Below are positions 29,242 through 37,492 of a DNA stretch of 64,000 bases, piece after piece. Made by a program: the position numbers and the translations under genes. Position 1 is the first letter of the stretch, and the number at the start of each line of letters is the position of its first letter. The notes beneath the pieces are model-generated. The model was not told where the DNA came from. It was given only the letters and a program-made list of their open reading frames with translations, and did not search any database. Source of the stretch: 66-474 sp051961995 (GTDB lineage Bacteria; Pseudomonadota; Gammaproteobacteria; Xanthomonadales; Rhodanobacteraceae); the NCBI GenBank assembly GCA_051961995.1, contig JBQCCR010000007.1, forward strand, positions 13,139 to 77,138. Direction: 5' to 3'.

Positions 29242-30371
29242 TGCGTATCGAAGCGAGTGCGCCCGGCAAACTGGTCGTGATCGGCGAATATGCCGTGCTG
29301 GAGGGCGCGCCGGCGCTGGTGCTCGCCGTGGATCGGCGCGCGGGCGTGGTACTGGAAGAATGCGACGGCGACGAATGCCGCATTGATGCGCCGGAAATCG
29401 GCGTGCTGGGTGCACGCTGGCGAATGGATGCCGATGGTTGCGTGCGCTGGAGCGATCTGGGCGGAGCGGACGCCGAACGGATGCGGCTCATCACCACCGC
29501 CATCGAAACCCTGTGTGCGGGGCGGGCACCCGCACCGTTCCGCGCGCGCCTGGATACGCGCGCGTTCTTCCTCGATGACACGCGCCAGAAGCTCGGCCTT
29601 GGCTCGAGTGCGGCGCTCACCGTCGCCTTGACTGCGGCCGTGGCGGCGTATCAAGGCCGGGAGACGCCGTCCGCGCAACGGCTGATCGCGATGCATCGCA
29701 TGTTCCAGGATGGGCGCGGCAGCGGGGTGGATGTCGCGGCCAGCCTGCGCGGCGGCGCGACCACCTATCGCCTGCACTCCAGCGCTCCGCGCATCGCGCC
29801 CGTCGTCTGGCCGTCATCATTGCAATGGTGCTGCGTGTGGTCGGGCCGGCCGGCGCAAACCGCCGAGATGCTGCAGCGGATGGCGGTGTGGCGCGCGCGC
29901 GCGCCCGCCAGTTATGGATTGCTGTTGCGCGACCTGCGCCTGTGCGCGGAAGCGGCGAGCATGGCGCTCGACGCAGGCAACGTGGCCGCGCTGCTGGAAA
30001 CCGTTGCGCTTTACGCGGAGGGTCTGCGCAAACTGGGCGAAGCCAGCGGCGTGGATATCGTGAGCTTCGAACATCGCGCGATCGGGGCGTGCGCGGCGGC
30101 ATGCGGGGTCACCTACAAGCCTTGTGGAGCAGGCGGCGGCGACGTCGGGATTGCACTGGCGGCCGATCCTGCGCGCCTGCGGGCGTTCCGGAAGCGCATC
30201 GCGCGCGAGGGCTTCCGGGAAATCGAAATGGAACTCGACCCGCAAGGATTGCGCGTGCTCTCCGCCGGATCTCCGGAAGGCATCGGCTCTGCGGACGATT
30301 TCCACGCGCAGGCGGCGCTGGCGGGCGCCGGGCAGGCACGGCTGCTGCCGCGCGCGGGCACCGTGCACTGA
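29241..30371 (+). CDS. mvaK2: Phosphomevalonate kinase (GHMP family)
   Basis: Phosphorylates phosphomevalonate to the diphosphate. The 376 residues start MRIEASAPGKLVVIGEYAVL, where SAPGKLVVIGEYAVLEG is the family's first GHMP motif, and contain the ATP loop LGLGSSAALTVAL. The C-terminal GHMP motif reads YKPCGAGGGDVGIAL. The region FQDGRGSGVDVAASLRGG is typical of ERG8-like phosphomevalonate kinases rather than mevalonate kinases. The ATG shares a base with the mvaD stop. Assignment to phosphomevalonate kinase also follows because mevalonate kinase is supplied by the fused gene downstream. Confidence 0.88.
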   Translation: MRIEASAPGKLVVIGEYAVLEGAPALVLAVDRRAGVVLEECDGDECRIDAPEIGVLGARWRMDADGCVRWSDLGGADAERMRLITTAIETLCAGRAPAPFRARLDTRAFFLDDTRQKLGLGSSAALTVALTAAVAAYQGRETPSAQRLIAMHRMFQDGRGSGVDVAASLRGGATTYRLHSSAPRIAPVVWPSSLQWCCVWSGRPAQTAEMLQRMAVWRARAPASYGLLLRDLRLCAEAASMALDAGNVAALLETVALYAEGLRKLGEASGVDIVSFEHRAIGACAAACGVTYKPCGAGGGDVGIALAADPARLRAFRKRIAREGFREIEMELDPQGLRVLSAGSPEGIGSADDFHAQAALAGAGQARLLPRAGTVH

Positions 30372-30383
30372 AGGAAGAAGATC

Positions 30384-32690
30384 ATGGATGAATCGAATCT
30401 TCCGCTGGGCGAATTGGGCATTCCGCAGATCCACCGCCCGCCGAGTCGTTCGCGCATGCCGGGGTTCTACAGATTGTCGGTAGTGGAGCGCGTGCAATGG
30501 GTGCGTGAGCGCGGGCTGTTGCCGCGCGAGGATTGCAGCGCGCTGCTCTCCGGCAGGCACACGCTGAACGTCGAATGCGCCGACAAGATGATCGAGAACG
30601 TGATCGGCGTGATGGGGTTGCCGGTGGGGCTGGGACTCAACTTCCTGATCAATGACAGGGAGTACCTGGTGCCGCTGGTGGTCGAGGAGCCCTCGATCGT
30701 GGCGGCGTTGAGTTCCGCCGCAAAACTGGTGCGCAGCGCGGGCGGGTTCCGCACAGAGAGCACGCGGCCGATCCTGATCGGCCAGGTGCAGGTGGTGGAC
30801 GTCGCGCATTCCAGCAAGGCGCAGGCCGCGTTGCTGCGGCGCAAGGACGAGATCCTGAACCTCGCCAACAGCCTGCACCCCAACATGGTCGCGCGCGGCG
30901 GCGGCGCCGAGGACATCGAGGTGATGATCCATGCCGCCCCCGATGGCAAGCACGACATGGTCGTCGTGCACCTCCTGGTGGACACCTGTGACGCGATGGG
31001 CGCCAACCTCGTGAACACCATGTGCGAGGGCGTGGCGCCGCTGGTCGAGGCGATCACCGGCGGCAAGGTCTTTCTGCGCATTCTTTCCAATCTCACCGAT
31101 CGCGCACTGGTGCGCGCAAGCTGCACCATCCCCGTGAAACTGCTGGGCGGCAAGCGTCACGACGGCGCGCAGGTACGCGACGGCGTCGTGCTCGCCAATG
31201 ATCTGGCGATCGTGGATCCGTATCGCGCCGCCACCCACAACAAGGGCGTGATGAACGGCGTGGATGCGGTCGCGCTCGCCACCGGCAACGACTGGCGTGC
31301 TCTGGAAGCCGCCGCGCACGCCTACGCCGCGCGCGGCAAGGGCTACACCGCGCTGACGCATTGGTCGAAGAACGACGCCGGCGATCTGGTCGGCAGCATC
31401 GAAATGCCGATGAAGGTCGGCATCGTCGGCGGCCCGCTGCAATCCAATCCGACGGTGGCGATCAACCATCACCTGCTTGGCATCAAGAGTGCGCGCGAGC
31501 TGGCCGAGGTGATGGGCGCGGTCGGCCTTGCCCAGAATTTCTCGGCGTTGCGGGCGCTGGTCACCGACGGCATCCAGCAGGGGCACATGACCTTGCATGC
31601 ACGCAGCGTGGCCACCGCAGCGAAGGCCACGCCGGACATCTTCGACAATGTGGTGGAGCGTCTGCTGGAAGGCGGCGACGTCAAGATCTGGAAGGCGCGG
31701 CAGATCATCGCCGAACTGCGCGGCCAGCCGGTTCCGCCGAAACCCGCGCCCACGTGCGCGCAGGCATCGGAAGAAGATGCGGCGGGCCACGGCAAGGTGA
31801 TCCTGCTGGGCGAGCATGCGGTGGTGCATGGACGGCACGCGATCGCGGCCCCGGTACCGCTGGCGATTCGCGCGCGCGTCGGGGATGCGAAAGAGGGCAT
31901 CACGCTGGCGATCCCGCGCTGGGGCATCGAGCAGCGACTGCATCAGCATGCCGCGCACCCGGGTTCCTTCGCGCAGTCGCTGAAGATGCTGCTGGAGAAA
32001 CTGGAGATCGCCGATCGCAAATTGCTGGTGCAGGTGTTTCCCAATGTGCCGCGGGCGATGGGCCTGGGAGGGTCGGCCGCGCTCGCGGTTGCGGTGATCC
32101 GTGCACTGGATCGCCATTGCAAGCTGAATTTGGGCGAGCAGGACGTCTGCAGTCTCGCCTACGAATGCGAAAAGATCGCGCACGGCACGCCCTCGGGCGT
32201 GGACAACACCGTGGCCACGTTCGGCCAGGTCGTGCTGTTTCGCCGCGGCGATCCGCCGGTGGTGAAACCGCTGCATCTCGAGCAACCCTTGCCGCTGGTG
32301 ATTGGCCTCAGCGGCACCGAAAGCCTGACCGCAAGGATGGTCGCGCGGGTGCGCGAGGCGTGGCAGCGCAATCGCGTGTTGTACGAACGCATCTTCGACG
32401 AGATTGACGCGCTCACGCTGCACGCGGTCGAGGCGCTGGCCGCGCATGACCTGCACCAGCTCGGCGAGCTCATGAATATCTGTCAGGGCCAATTGAATGC
32501 ATTGCAGGTGTCGAGCTGGGAGATCGAGGAATTGCTGCAGATCGCACGCGACAACGGCGCGCTGGGCGCCAAGCTCACCGGCGGCGGCGGGGGCGGTTCG
32601 GTGATCGCGTTGTGCCCGGAGGACAGCGACCGGGTGGTGCGCGCGATGCGCAACGCCGGCTACCAGGCGATGGAGGTGCAGCTTGGCTGA
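30384..32690 (+). CDS. Fused HMG-CoA reductase (class II) and mevalonate kinase
   Basis: A 768-residue bifunctional protein joining two consecutive enzymes. Residues about 20-445 are a class II HMG-CoA reductase: catalytic Glu in VEEPSIVAALSSAAKL (E101/E102), the conserved Asp-Ala-Met-Gly-X-Asn at 203-208, Lys287 in HNKGVMNGVD, Asp303 in GNDWRA and His405 in HMTLHARSVA. After a Pro/Ala-rich linker (449-467) comes a complete GHMP mevalonate kinase. Its motifs are HGKVILLGEHAVVHGRHAIA at 469-488, PRAMGLGGSAALAVAV at 556-571, GTPSGVDNTVATFG at 601-614 and KLTGGGGGGSVIAL at 730-743. No stop or frameshift separates the halves. It would turn HMG-CoA into mevalonate phosphate. Cofactor preference (NADH or NADPH) is not evident. 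Confidence 0.93.
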   Translation: MDESNLPLGELGIPQIHRPPSRSRMPGFYRLSVVERVQWVRERGLLPREDCSALLSGRHTLNVECADKMIENVIGVMGLPVGLGLNFLINDREYLVPLVVEEPSIVAALSSAAKLVRSAGGFRTESTRPILIGQVQVVDVAHSSKAQAALLRRKDEILNLANSLHPNMVARGGGAEDIEVMIHAAPDGKHDMVVVHLLVDTCDAMGANLVNTMCEGVAPLVEAITGGKVFLRILSNLTDRALVRASCTIPVKLLGGKRHDGAQVRDGVVLANDLAIVDPYRAATHNKGVMNGVDAVALATGNDWRALEAAAHAYAARGKGYTALTHWSKNDAGDLVGSIEMPMKVGIVGGPLQSNPTVAINHHLLGIKSARELAEVMGAVGLAQNFSALRALVTDGIQQGHMTLHARSVATAAKATPDIFDNVVERLLEGGDVKIWKARQIIAELRGQPVPPKPAPTCAQASEEDAAGHGKVILLGEHAVVHGRHAIAAPVPLAIRARVGDAKEGITLAIPRWGIEQRLHQHAAHPGSFAQSLKMLLEKLEIADRKLLVQVFPNVPRAMGLGGSAALAVAVIRALDRHCKLNLGEQDVCSLAYECEKIAHGTPSGVDNTVATFGQVVLFRRGDPPVVKPLHLEQPLPLVIGLSGTESLTARMVARVREAWQRNRVLYERIFDEIDALTLHAVEALAAHDLHQLGELMNICQGQLNALQVSSWEIEELLQIARDNGALGAKLTGGGGGGSVIALCPEDSDRVVRAMRNAGYQAMEVQLG

Positions 32691-33261
32691 GGCGCTGCAA
32701 CGCGATGCGGTGGTGTCCTCCGAGGCCGAACCGCTGATCCTGGTGGATGCGGATGATCGCGAGATCGGGCACGCCAGCAAGGCTGATTGCCACGACAGCC
32801 ACGGTATCCTGCATCGCGCGTTTTCGCTGTTCGTGTTCAACGGCCACGGCGAACTGCTCTTGCAGCAGCGCAGCGCGGAGAAGCGCCTGTGGCCGGGTTA
32901 CTGGTCCAACAGTTGCTGCAGCCATCCGCGCCAGGGCGAAGAAATGCGTGAAGCCACGCAGCGGCGCCTGCAACAGGAACTCGGGTTGCGCTGCGCGCTG
33001 CGCTTCCTCTACAAATTCGAGTATCAGGCCGATTACGGCGAACTCGGCGCGGAGCACGAGCTGTGTTCGGTCTACCTCGGCCGTACCAATGCGCCGGTCC
33101 ACGCCAATCGCAACGAAGTCGCGGCCTGGCGCTGCGTCTCGCCGGCGGAGCTGGATCGCGAGATCGCCGAATATCCCGAGCGCTTCACGCCCTGGTTGAA
33201 GCTTGAATGGCGACGCCTGCGCCACGATTTCAATGAGGATCTGGCAGCTGTCGCGGCCTGA
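32683..33261 (+). CDS. idi: Isopentenyl-diphosphate delta-isomerase, type I
   Basis: Interconverts IPP and DMAPP, needed when IPP comes from mevalonate. The 192 residues form a Nudix-fold type I Idi: the catalytic Cys lies in YWSNSCCSHPRQGE, and the acid/metal region is AEHELCSVYLG. The TTG start at 32683 overlaps the preceding gene by 8 bp and is supported by GGAGG at 32672-32676, six bases ahead. A GTG inside the N-terminus (about 32710) is a weaker alternative. Confidence 0.94.
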   Translation: MAEALQRDAVVSSEAEPLILVDADDREIGHASKADCHDSHGILHRAFSLFVFNGHGELLLQQRSAEKRLWPGYWSNSCCSHPRQGEEMREATQRRLQQELGLRCALRFLYKFEYQADYGELGAEHELCSVYLGRTNAPVHANRNEVAAWRCVSPAELDREIAEYPERFTPWLKLEWRRLRHDFNEDLAAVAA

Positions 33262-33293
33262 TCGCCGCGGCGGAATCAAGGAGGATTCACCAC

Positions 33294-34421
33294 ATGGGCA
33301 TTCCGCTGGTTCAGCAATACCGGGTTGCCCGTTATGTGCTCGGCAGGAGATTGCGCGGCATCAAGCGCTATCCGCTCACGCTGATGCTGGAGCCGCTGTT
33401 CCAGTGCAATCTGGCCTGCCCGGGTTGCGGCAAGATTGATTACGAGAAGGACATCCTGAAACGGCGCATGAGCACGGAGGAAGCGCTGCGCGCGGTGGAC
33501 GAGTGCGGCGCGCCGATGGTGTCCATCCCCGGTGGCGAACCGTTGATCCACAAGGATATCGTGCAGATCGTCGAGGGCATCATCGCGCGCAAGAAGTTCG
33601 TGTACCTGTGTACCAATGCGATCCTGCTGAAGCAGAAGTTGCATCTGTTCAAGCCTTCGCCGTACCTGACCTTCTCCGTGCATCTGGACGGCGATCGTGA
33701 GCGCCACGACCACTCGGTGGATCGCGAGGGCGTATTCGACACGGTGGTGGAAGCGGTCACGCTGGCGCTTTCGCGCGGCTTCCGCGTCACCATCAACTGC
33801 ACGTTGTTCACCGGCGAGGAACCCCGCCGGGTGGCCGACTTCTTCGATTACGTCACCGGGCTGGGCGTGGAGGGCATCACGCTCTCGCCCGGTTACAGCT
33901 ACCAGCATGCGCCCAACCAGCAGGCGTTCCTGACCCGGGGGAAAAGCAAGCGGCTGTTCCGCGACATTTTCCGCCTCGGCAACCAGCGCCGCAGCAAGTG
34001 GCGCTTCAACCAGTCCGGCCTGTTCCTGGATTTCCTCGCCGGCAACCAGACCTACCAGTGCACGCCGTGGTCCATGCCCTGTTACAACATCTTCGGCTGG
34101 CAGCGGCCCTGTTATCTGCTGGTGGACGAGGGTCATGCCGCGACCTTCGACGAGTTGATGAACGACACCGACTGGAACGCCTACGGCTTCGGGCGCAATC
34201 CGAAATGCGACAACTGCATGGCGCATTGCGGCTACGAAGGCACTGCGGTGGAGGACACCTTTGCGCATCCACTGAAGGCGCTGCGGCAGCACTTGCGTGG
34301 CCCGCGCACCGAAGGGGCGATGGCGCCCGAGCTGCCCATGCTCTATACACCGGATTCGCGGCGCGCGGAGTCGGCGGTCAAGGAAGTCCGGATCGCGCTT
34401 GACGAGATCAGCCGCCGCTGA
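33294..34421 (+). CDS. hpnH: HpnH, radical SAM adenosylhopane synthase
   Basis: Adds the 5'-deoxyadenosyl radical of SAM to diploptene, making adenosylhopane, the first step of hopanoid side-chain growth. The 375 residues begin MGIPLVQQYRVARYVLGRRL. The iron-sulfur cysteines are C38-X3-C42-X2-C45 (CNLACPGC), and the SAM-binding loop is SIPGGEPLIH. A second Cys set near the C-terminus (NPKCDNCMAHCGYEG) is also typical. A full AAGGAGG site at 33278-33284 gives strong translation. It closes the region beginning with squalene synthase, and its partner HpnG lies 7 kb upstream. Confidence 0.96.
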   Translation: MGIPLVQQYRVARYVLGRRLRGIKRYPLTLMLEPLFQCNLACPGCGKIDYEKDILKRRMSTEEALRAVDECGAPMVSIPGGEPLIHKDIVQIVEGIIARKKFVYLCTNAILLKQKLHLFKPSPYLTFSVHLDGDRERHDHSVDREGVFDTVVEAVTLALSRGFRVTINCTLFTGEEPRRVADFFDYVTGLGVEGITLSPGYSYQHAPNQQAFLTRGKSKRLFRDIFRLGNQRRSKWRFNQSGLFLDFLAGNQTYQCTPWSMPCYNIFGWQRPCYLLVDEGHAATFDELMNDTDWNAYGFGRNPKCDNCMAHCGYEGTAVEDTFAHPLKALRQHLRGPRTEGAMAPELPMLYTPDSRRAESAVKEVRIALDEISRR

Positions 34422-34431
34422 ACGCGCAGCG

Positions 34432-34460
34432 TTGACGCTGCAAGCCCGTCACTTTAGTAT
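34432..34460 (+). promoter_or_regulatory. Predicted sigma70 promoter of the tRNA cluster
   Basis: TTGACG at 34432-34437 and TAGTAT at 34455-34460 with an exact 17-bp spacer. Transcription would start near 34467, 28 bp before tRNA-Pro. The -35 box lies in the loop of a small hairpin (GCAGCG/CGCTGC, 34426-34441) that may weakly terminate hpnH. Confidence 0.55.
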
Positions 34461-34494
34461 TCCGCGGCTGCGGCTGGTGCACGGAAGGGCGCTT

Positions 34495-34571
34495 CGGGGT
34501 ATAGCTCAGTCTGGTAGAGCGCCAGCTTTGGGAGCTGGATGTCGGGGGTTCGAATCCCTCTGCCCCGACCA
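34495..34571 (+). tRNA. tRNA-Pro (anticodon TGG)
   Basis: Acceptor CGGGGTA pairs with TGCCCCG (one T-G pair), with discriminator A and encoded CCA at 34569-34571. The anticodon arm CCAGCTTTGGGAGCTGG has anticodon TGG. First tRNA of a five-gene cluster. Confidence 0.97.
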
Positions 34572-34740
34572 CGACCGGATTGGCGCGCCCGACAGGTCGA
34601 AGCGCAAGCGCTTTGATCGTGCTTTGAAGGCGCGATCAGCTTGCGCCGAGGAGGAGGCTGGAGAACTGGAAGACGCGCCAGGGATGGTTGCTTGCCATTC
34701 GCAACATGGAAGGTTCGATGCGAGAATCCCGTTTCGAGCT

Positions 34741-34817
34741 GCGCCCGTAGCTCAATCGGATAGAGCATCGGCCTTCTAAGCCGACGGTTGCTGGTTCGAG
34801 TCCAGTCGGGCGCGCCA
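34741..34817 (+). tRNA. tRNA-Arg (anticodon TCT)
   Basis: Acceptor GCGCCCG pairs with CGGGCGC, discriminator G, encoded CCA. The anticodon arm TCGGCCTTCTAAGCCGA carries anticodon TCT. The 169 bp between this gene and tRNA-Pro hold a worn REP-like piece (CCAGGGATGGTTGCTTGCC, 34678-34696) and no gene that I can see. Confidence 0.97.
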
Positions 34818-34855
34818 GAAAAGATTGAGGAAGGTTGATTCGATAAAGCTTTTGT

Positions 34856-34933
34856 GGTGGGCGTAGCTCAGCTGGTTAGAGTACCGGATTGTGATTCCGG
34901 TTGTCGTGGGTTCGAATCCCATCGTCCACCCCA
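34856..34933 (+). tRNA. tRNA-His (anticodon GTG)
   Basis: The acceptor GTGGGCG pairs with CGTCCAC, and an encoded extra G at -1 (34856) faces C73, the identity feature of tRNA-His. The anticodon arm is CCGGATTGTGATTCCGG. CCA is encoded at 34931-34933. Confidence 0.97.
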
Positions 34934-34991
34934 TCTCGCGTAAACTGTTCGTTTCGCCGCACGCGACACGATGTGCGGTGAAACGGGGGAA

Positions 34992-35020
34992 TTGATCGCG
35001 CATCGCTTGCGCGTGACAAT
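34992..35020 (+). promoter_or_regulatory. Possible promoter for tRNA-Lys
   Basis: TTGATC (34992-34997) and GACAAT (35015-35020) with a 17-bp spacer, 9 bp before the tRNA-Lys gene. The short distance to the mature 5' end makes it a weak call. Confidence 0.3.
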
Positions 35021-35029
35021 TGAAGTTTC

Positions 35030-35105
35030 GGGCCGTTAGCTCAGTTGGTAGAGCAGGAGACTCTTAATCTCTTGGTCCTAGGTTCGAGTCCTAGACGGCC
35101 CACCA
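35030..35105 (+). tRNA. tRNA-Lys (anticodon CTT)
   Basis: Acceptor GGGCCGT pairs with ACGGCCC, with discriminator A and encoded CCA at 35103-35105. The anticodon arm GGAGACTCTTAATCTCT gives anticodon CTT. The T-arm has AGGTTCGAGTCCT. Confidence 0.96.
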
Positions 35106-35117
35106 AATAAGAGAAGT

Positions 35118-35230
35118 GCGGGCAGGATGCCCGCCTTTTGATCTTCGCGATCAGGGATGATCGCAATGGCAGCCTAAGTGCGGGCAGGATGCCCGCTTTT
35201 TGATCTTCGCGATCAGGGATGATCGCAATG
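35118..35230 (+). repeat. Two tandem copies of the two-hairpin repeat (behind tRNA-Lys)
   Basis: Copies at 35118-35168 and 35180-35230 are nearly identical and 62 bp apart. Each has hairpin 1 GCGGGC-AGGAT-GCCCGC followed by a run of Ts, then GATCTTC and hairpin 2 GCGATCA-GGGA-TGATCGC. Hairpin 1 with its T-run looks like a Rho-independent terminator. They lie between tRNA-Lys and tRNA-Leu. Two diverged copies stand behind tRNA-Arg(ACG) at 18740-18849. Confidence 0.8.
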
Positions 35231-35256
35231 ACGAGCGGGCGTTGTGCGATGACGTC

Positions 35257-35341
<85 letters not shown>

Positions 35342-35356
35342 GATGCTTTGCACAGA

Positions 35357-35385
35357 GCGGTCAGATGACCGCCTTCTTGTTTTTC
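35357..35385 (+). terminator. Terminator of the tRNA cluster
   Basis: Stem GCGGTC (35357-35362) with GACCGC (35367-35372), a 4-nt loop and a T-rich tail ending in TTTTT (35380-35384). Confidence 0.75.
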
Positions 35386-35464
35386 GGGAACTGACGATTC
35401 GGGACCAACGCGGAGCACGGCTCCGCAGCAGCAGCGACAAGCGTTCTTCAGGAGTTCGATTCGC

Positions 35465-36760
35465 ATGCAAGTGTCATTGGAAAACCTCGGCAAACTCGAG
35501 CGCAAGCTGACGGTGAAGTTTCCCGCCGAGCAGGTCGAATCGCGCGTGCGCGAGCGCGTCAGCGAGATGAGCCGCAACGTGCGCCTGAAAGGCTTCCGTC
35601 CCGGCAAGGTGCCTGTCAAGGTGATCGAGCAGCGCTTCGGCGCTCAGATCCGTGGCGAGGCACTTTCCGACGTGGTCGGCAGCACCTTCCGCGAGGCGGT
35701 GCAGCAGGAAAAGCTGCAGCCGGTCGCGATGCCCAGCATTGACACGAACGGCGAGCCGCAGGACGGAGAGATCGCCTACACCGCCACGTTCGAGGTATTG
35801 CCGGAAATGCCGGCGATCGACGTCTCGAATCTGCAGATCGAGCGCGGTACCGCGCAGGTCGGCGAGGCCGATATCGACACCATGATCGAAACGCTGCGCA
35901 GCCAGCGGCGCACGTTCGAGAACGTGGACCGTGCAGCGCTTGTCGGCGATATGGTGATCTTCGAGTACTCCGCCCAGAGTGGCGACTATCGCTATCCGGA
36001 AGCCGGCCGCGAGCGTGCCGGCACGGTGCTGGGTTCGGGCGCGCTGTTCGCCGCGTTCGAGGAAGTCCTGATCAACCGTGCGGCCGGTGACGAGTTCGAG
36101 GCCGCGGTGGCGTTCCCGGTCGAATTCCGCAATCCGCAACTGGCGGGCAAGCTGGTGCAGACCGGCGTGCGCGTCGAGAAGGTGCAGGCGCCGCAGTTGC
36201 CGGAAGTGGACGCAAAATTCATCCAGACCTTTGGCATCACCGAGGGCGACGTGGAAACCTTCCGCAAGGAAGTGCGCGCCAATCTCGAGCGCGAGCTGGC
36301 CAATGCGTTGCACAACCGGTTGCGCAACGAGGTGGCGAGCAAGCTGGTGGAAGCGTATCCCGGGCTGGACGTGCCGCAGGTGCTGATCGATGCCGAGGCG
36401 CAGCGCCTTGTGCGCGCGTCCGCACCGGGCATGCCCTCCGATGCGCCGGTCCCGCCGGAGGCGATCGCGGCGGCGCAACCTGCCGCCCGCCGCCGTGTGG
36501 CTGCGGGCCTGCTGCTGCGCGAGATCGGCCGCGTCAATGACATCCGCCCCGACAACAAGCGCGTATCCGAGGCGGTGGCGGCCATCGCTTCCACCTACGA
36601 GGAGCCGCAGAAGGTCGTTGAACTTTATGCCAACGATCCCCAGATGCTGGATGGAGTGCGCAACTCGGTGCTCGAGGATCAGGTGGCGGAATGGGTGGCC
36701 GATCATGCGGTTGCCACCGAACGTCCCCTGAGTTTCGACGAGGTGATGCACCCCAGGTAG
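35465..36760 (+). CDS. tig: Trigger factor (ribosome-bound chaperone)
   Basis: Binds nascent chains at the ribosome exit. The 431 residues start MQVSLENLGKLERKLTV. The ribosome-docking signature is in GFRPGKVPVKVIEQRFG (residues ~40-56). The FKBP-type peptidyl-prolyl isomerase domain lies at about 150-245, although its active-site residues look reduced (DMVIFEYSAQSGDYRYPEA). The C-terminal chaperone arms follow. The length equals E. coli Tig (432). It heads the tig-clpP-clpX-lon series. A possible hairpin (36760-36767 with 36781-36788) follows the stop. Confidence 0.97.
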   Translation: MQVSLENLGKLERKLTVKFPAEQVESRVRERVSEMSRNVRLKGFRPGKVPVKVIEQRFGAQIRGEALSDVVGSTFREAVQQEKLQPVAMPSIDTNGEPQDGEIAYTATFEVLPEMPAIDVSNLQIERGTAQVGEADIDTMIETLRSQRRTFENVDRAALVGDMVIFEYSAQSGDYRYPEAGRERAGTVLGSGALFAAFEEVLINRAAGDEFEAAVAFPVEFRNPQLAGKLVQTGVRVEKVQAPQLPEVDAKFIQTFGITEGDVETFRKEVRANLERELANALHNRLRNEVASKLVEAYPGLDVPQVLIDAEAQRLVRASAPGMPSDAPVPPEAIAAAQPAARRRVAAGLLLREIGRVNDIRPDNKRVSEAVAAIASTYEEPQKVVELYANDPQMLDGVRNSVLEDQVAEWVADHAVATERPLSFDEVMHPR

Positions 36761-36850
36761 CCCGGATCGATTCAGACGGAATCCGGGCCATTTCGAATAT
36801 TTTTCCGGATTCCGCTACGCTGGATCCGGACGACTCAAGCGGAGACCAGC

Positions 36851-37492
36851 ATGTCCAGCCAATTCCCGCCCTCGGTGCAGAACCTCAACCTCGTGCCGAT
36901 GGTGGTCGAGCAGACCTCGCGCGGCGAGCGTTCCTACGACATCTATTCGCGGCTCCTGAAGGAGCGCGTGATCTTCCTGGTCGGCGAAGTCAACGACCAG
37001 GTCGCCAATGTGCTGATCGCGCAGATGCTGTTCCTGGAATCCGAGAATCCGGAGAAGGACATCAGCCTGTACATCAACTCGCCGGGCGGTTCGGTCACCG
37101 CGGGCCTGGCGATCTACGACACCATGCAGTACCTCAAGCCCGATGTCAGCACCATGTGCATCGGCCAGGCGGCCAGCATGGGTGCGCTGTTGCTGTGTGC
37201 GGGCACCCAGGGCAAGCGGTTCTCGCTGCCGCATTCGCGGATCATGATCCACCAGCCATGGGCGGGCGGCATTTCCGGCCAGGCCTCCGACATCGAGATC
37301 CACGCGCGCGAGATCCTCACCATGCGCGAGAAGCTGAATGCCATTCTGTCGCGCCATACCGGCAAGCCGATCGAGGAAATCACCCACGACACCGAGCGCG
37401 ATCGCTTCATGAGCGCGGCCGATGCGCAGGCGTATGGTTTGATTGACACAGTCTTCGAGCGCAGGCCCGAGCAATCCGTGAAGTCGGCGTAG
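36851..37492 (+). CDS. clpP: ATP-dependent Clp protease proteolytic subunit ClpP
   Basis: Barrel-forming serine protease that works with ClpX. The 213 residues contain the nucleophile Ser in GQAASMGALLL, the His in HSRIMIHQPWAGG and the Asp in EITHDTERDRFMSA. The substrate-groove sequence YINSPGGSVTAGLAIYDTM is intact. The N-terminal pro-sequence is short (MSSQFPPSVQNLNLVPMVVE). Order tig-clpP-clpX is usual, with clpX 234 bp downstream. Confidence 0.98.
   Translation: MSSQFPPSVQNLNLVPMVVEQTSRGERSYDIYSRLLKERVIFLVGEVNDQVANVLIAQMLFLESENPEKDISLYINSPGGSVTAGLAIYDTMQYLKPDVSTMCIGQAASMGALLLCAGTQGKRFSLPHSRIMIHQPWAGGISGQASDIEIHAREILTMREKLNAILSRHTGKPIEEITHDTERDRFMSAADAQAYGLIDTVFERRPEQSVKSA

Noticed and set aside
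29817..32840. A 1007-codon open frame on the minus strand opposite the mevalonate genes
   Set aside because: It is antisense to three well-supported enzymes and its translation is rich in His/Arg/Gln with no domain. Long antisense frames are expected at this GC content. The same applies to 24369-26651 and 14989-16920 on the minus strand.
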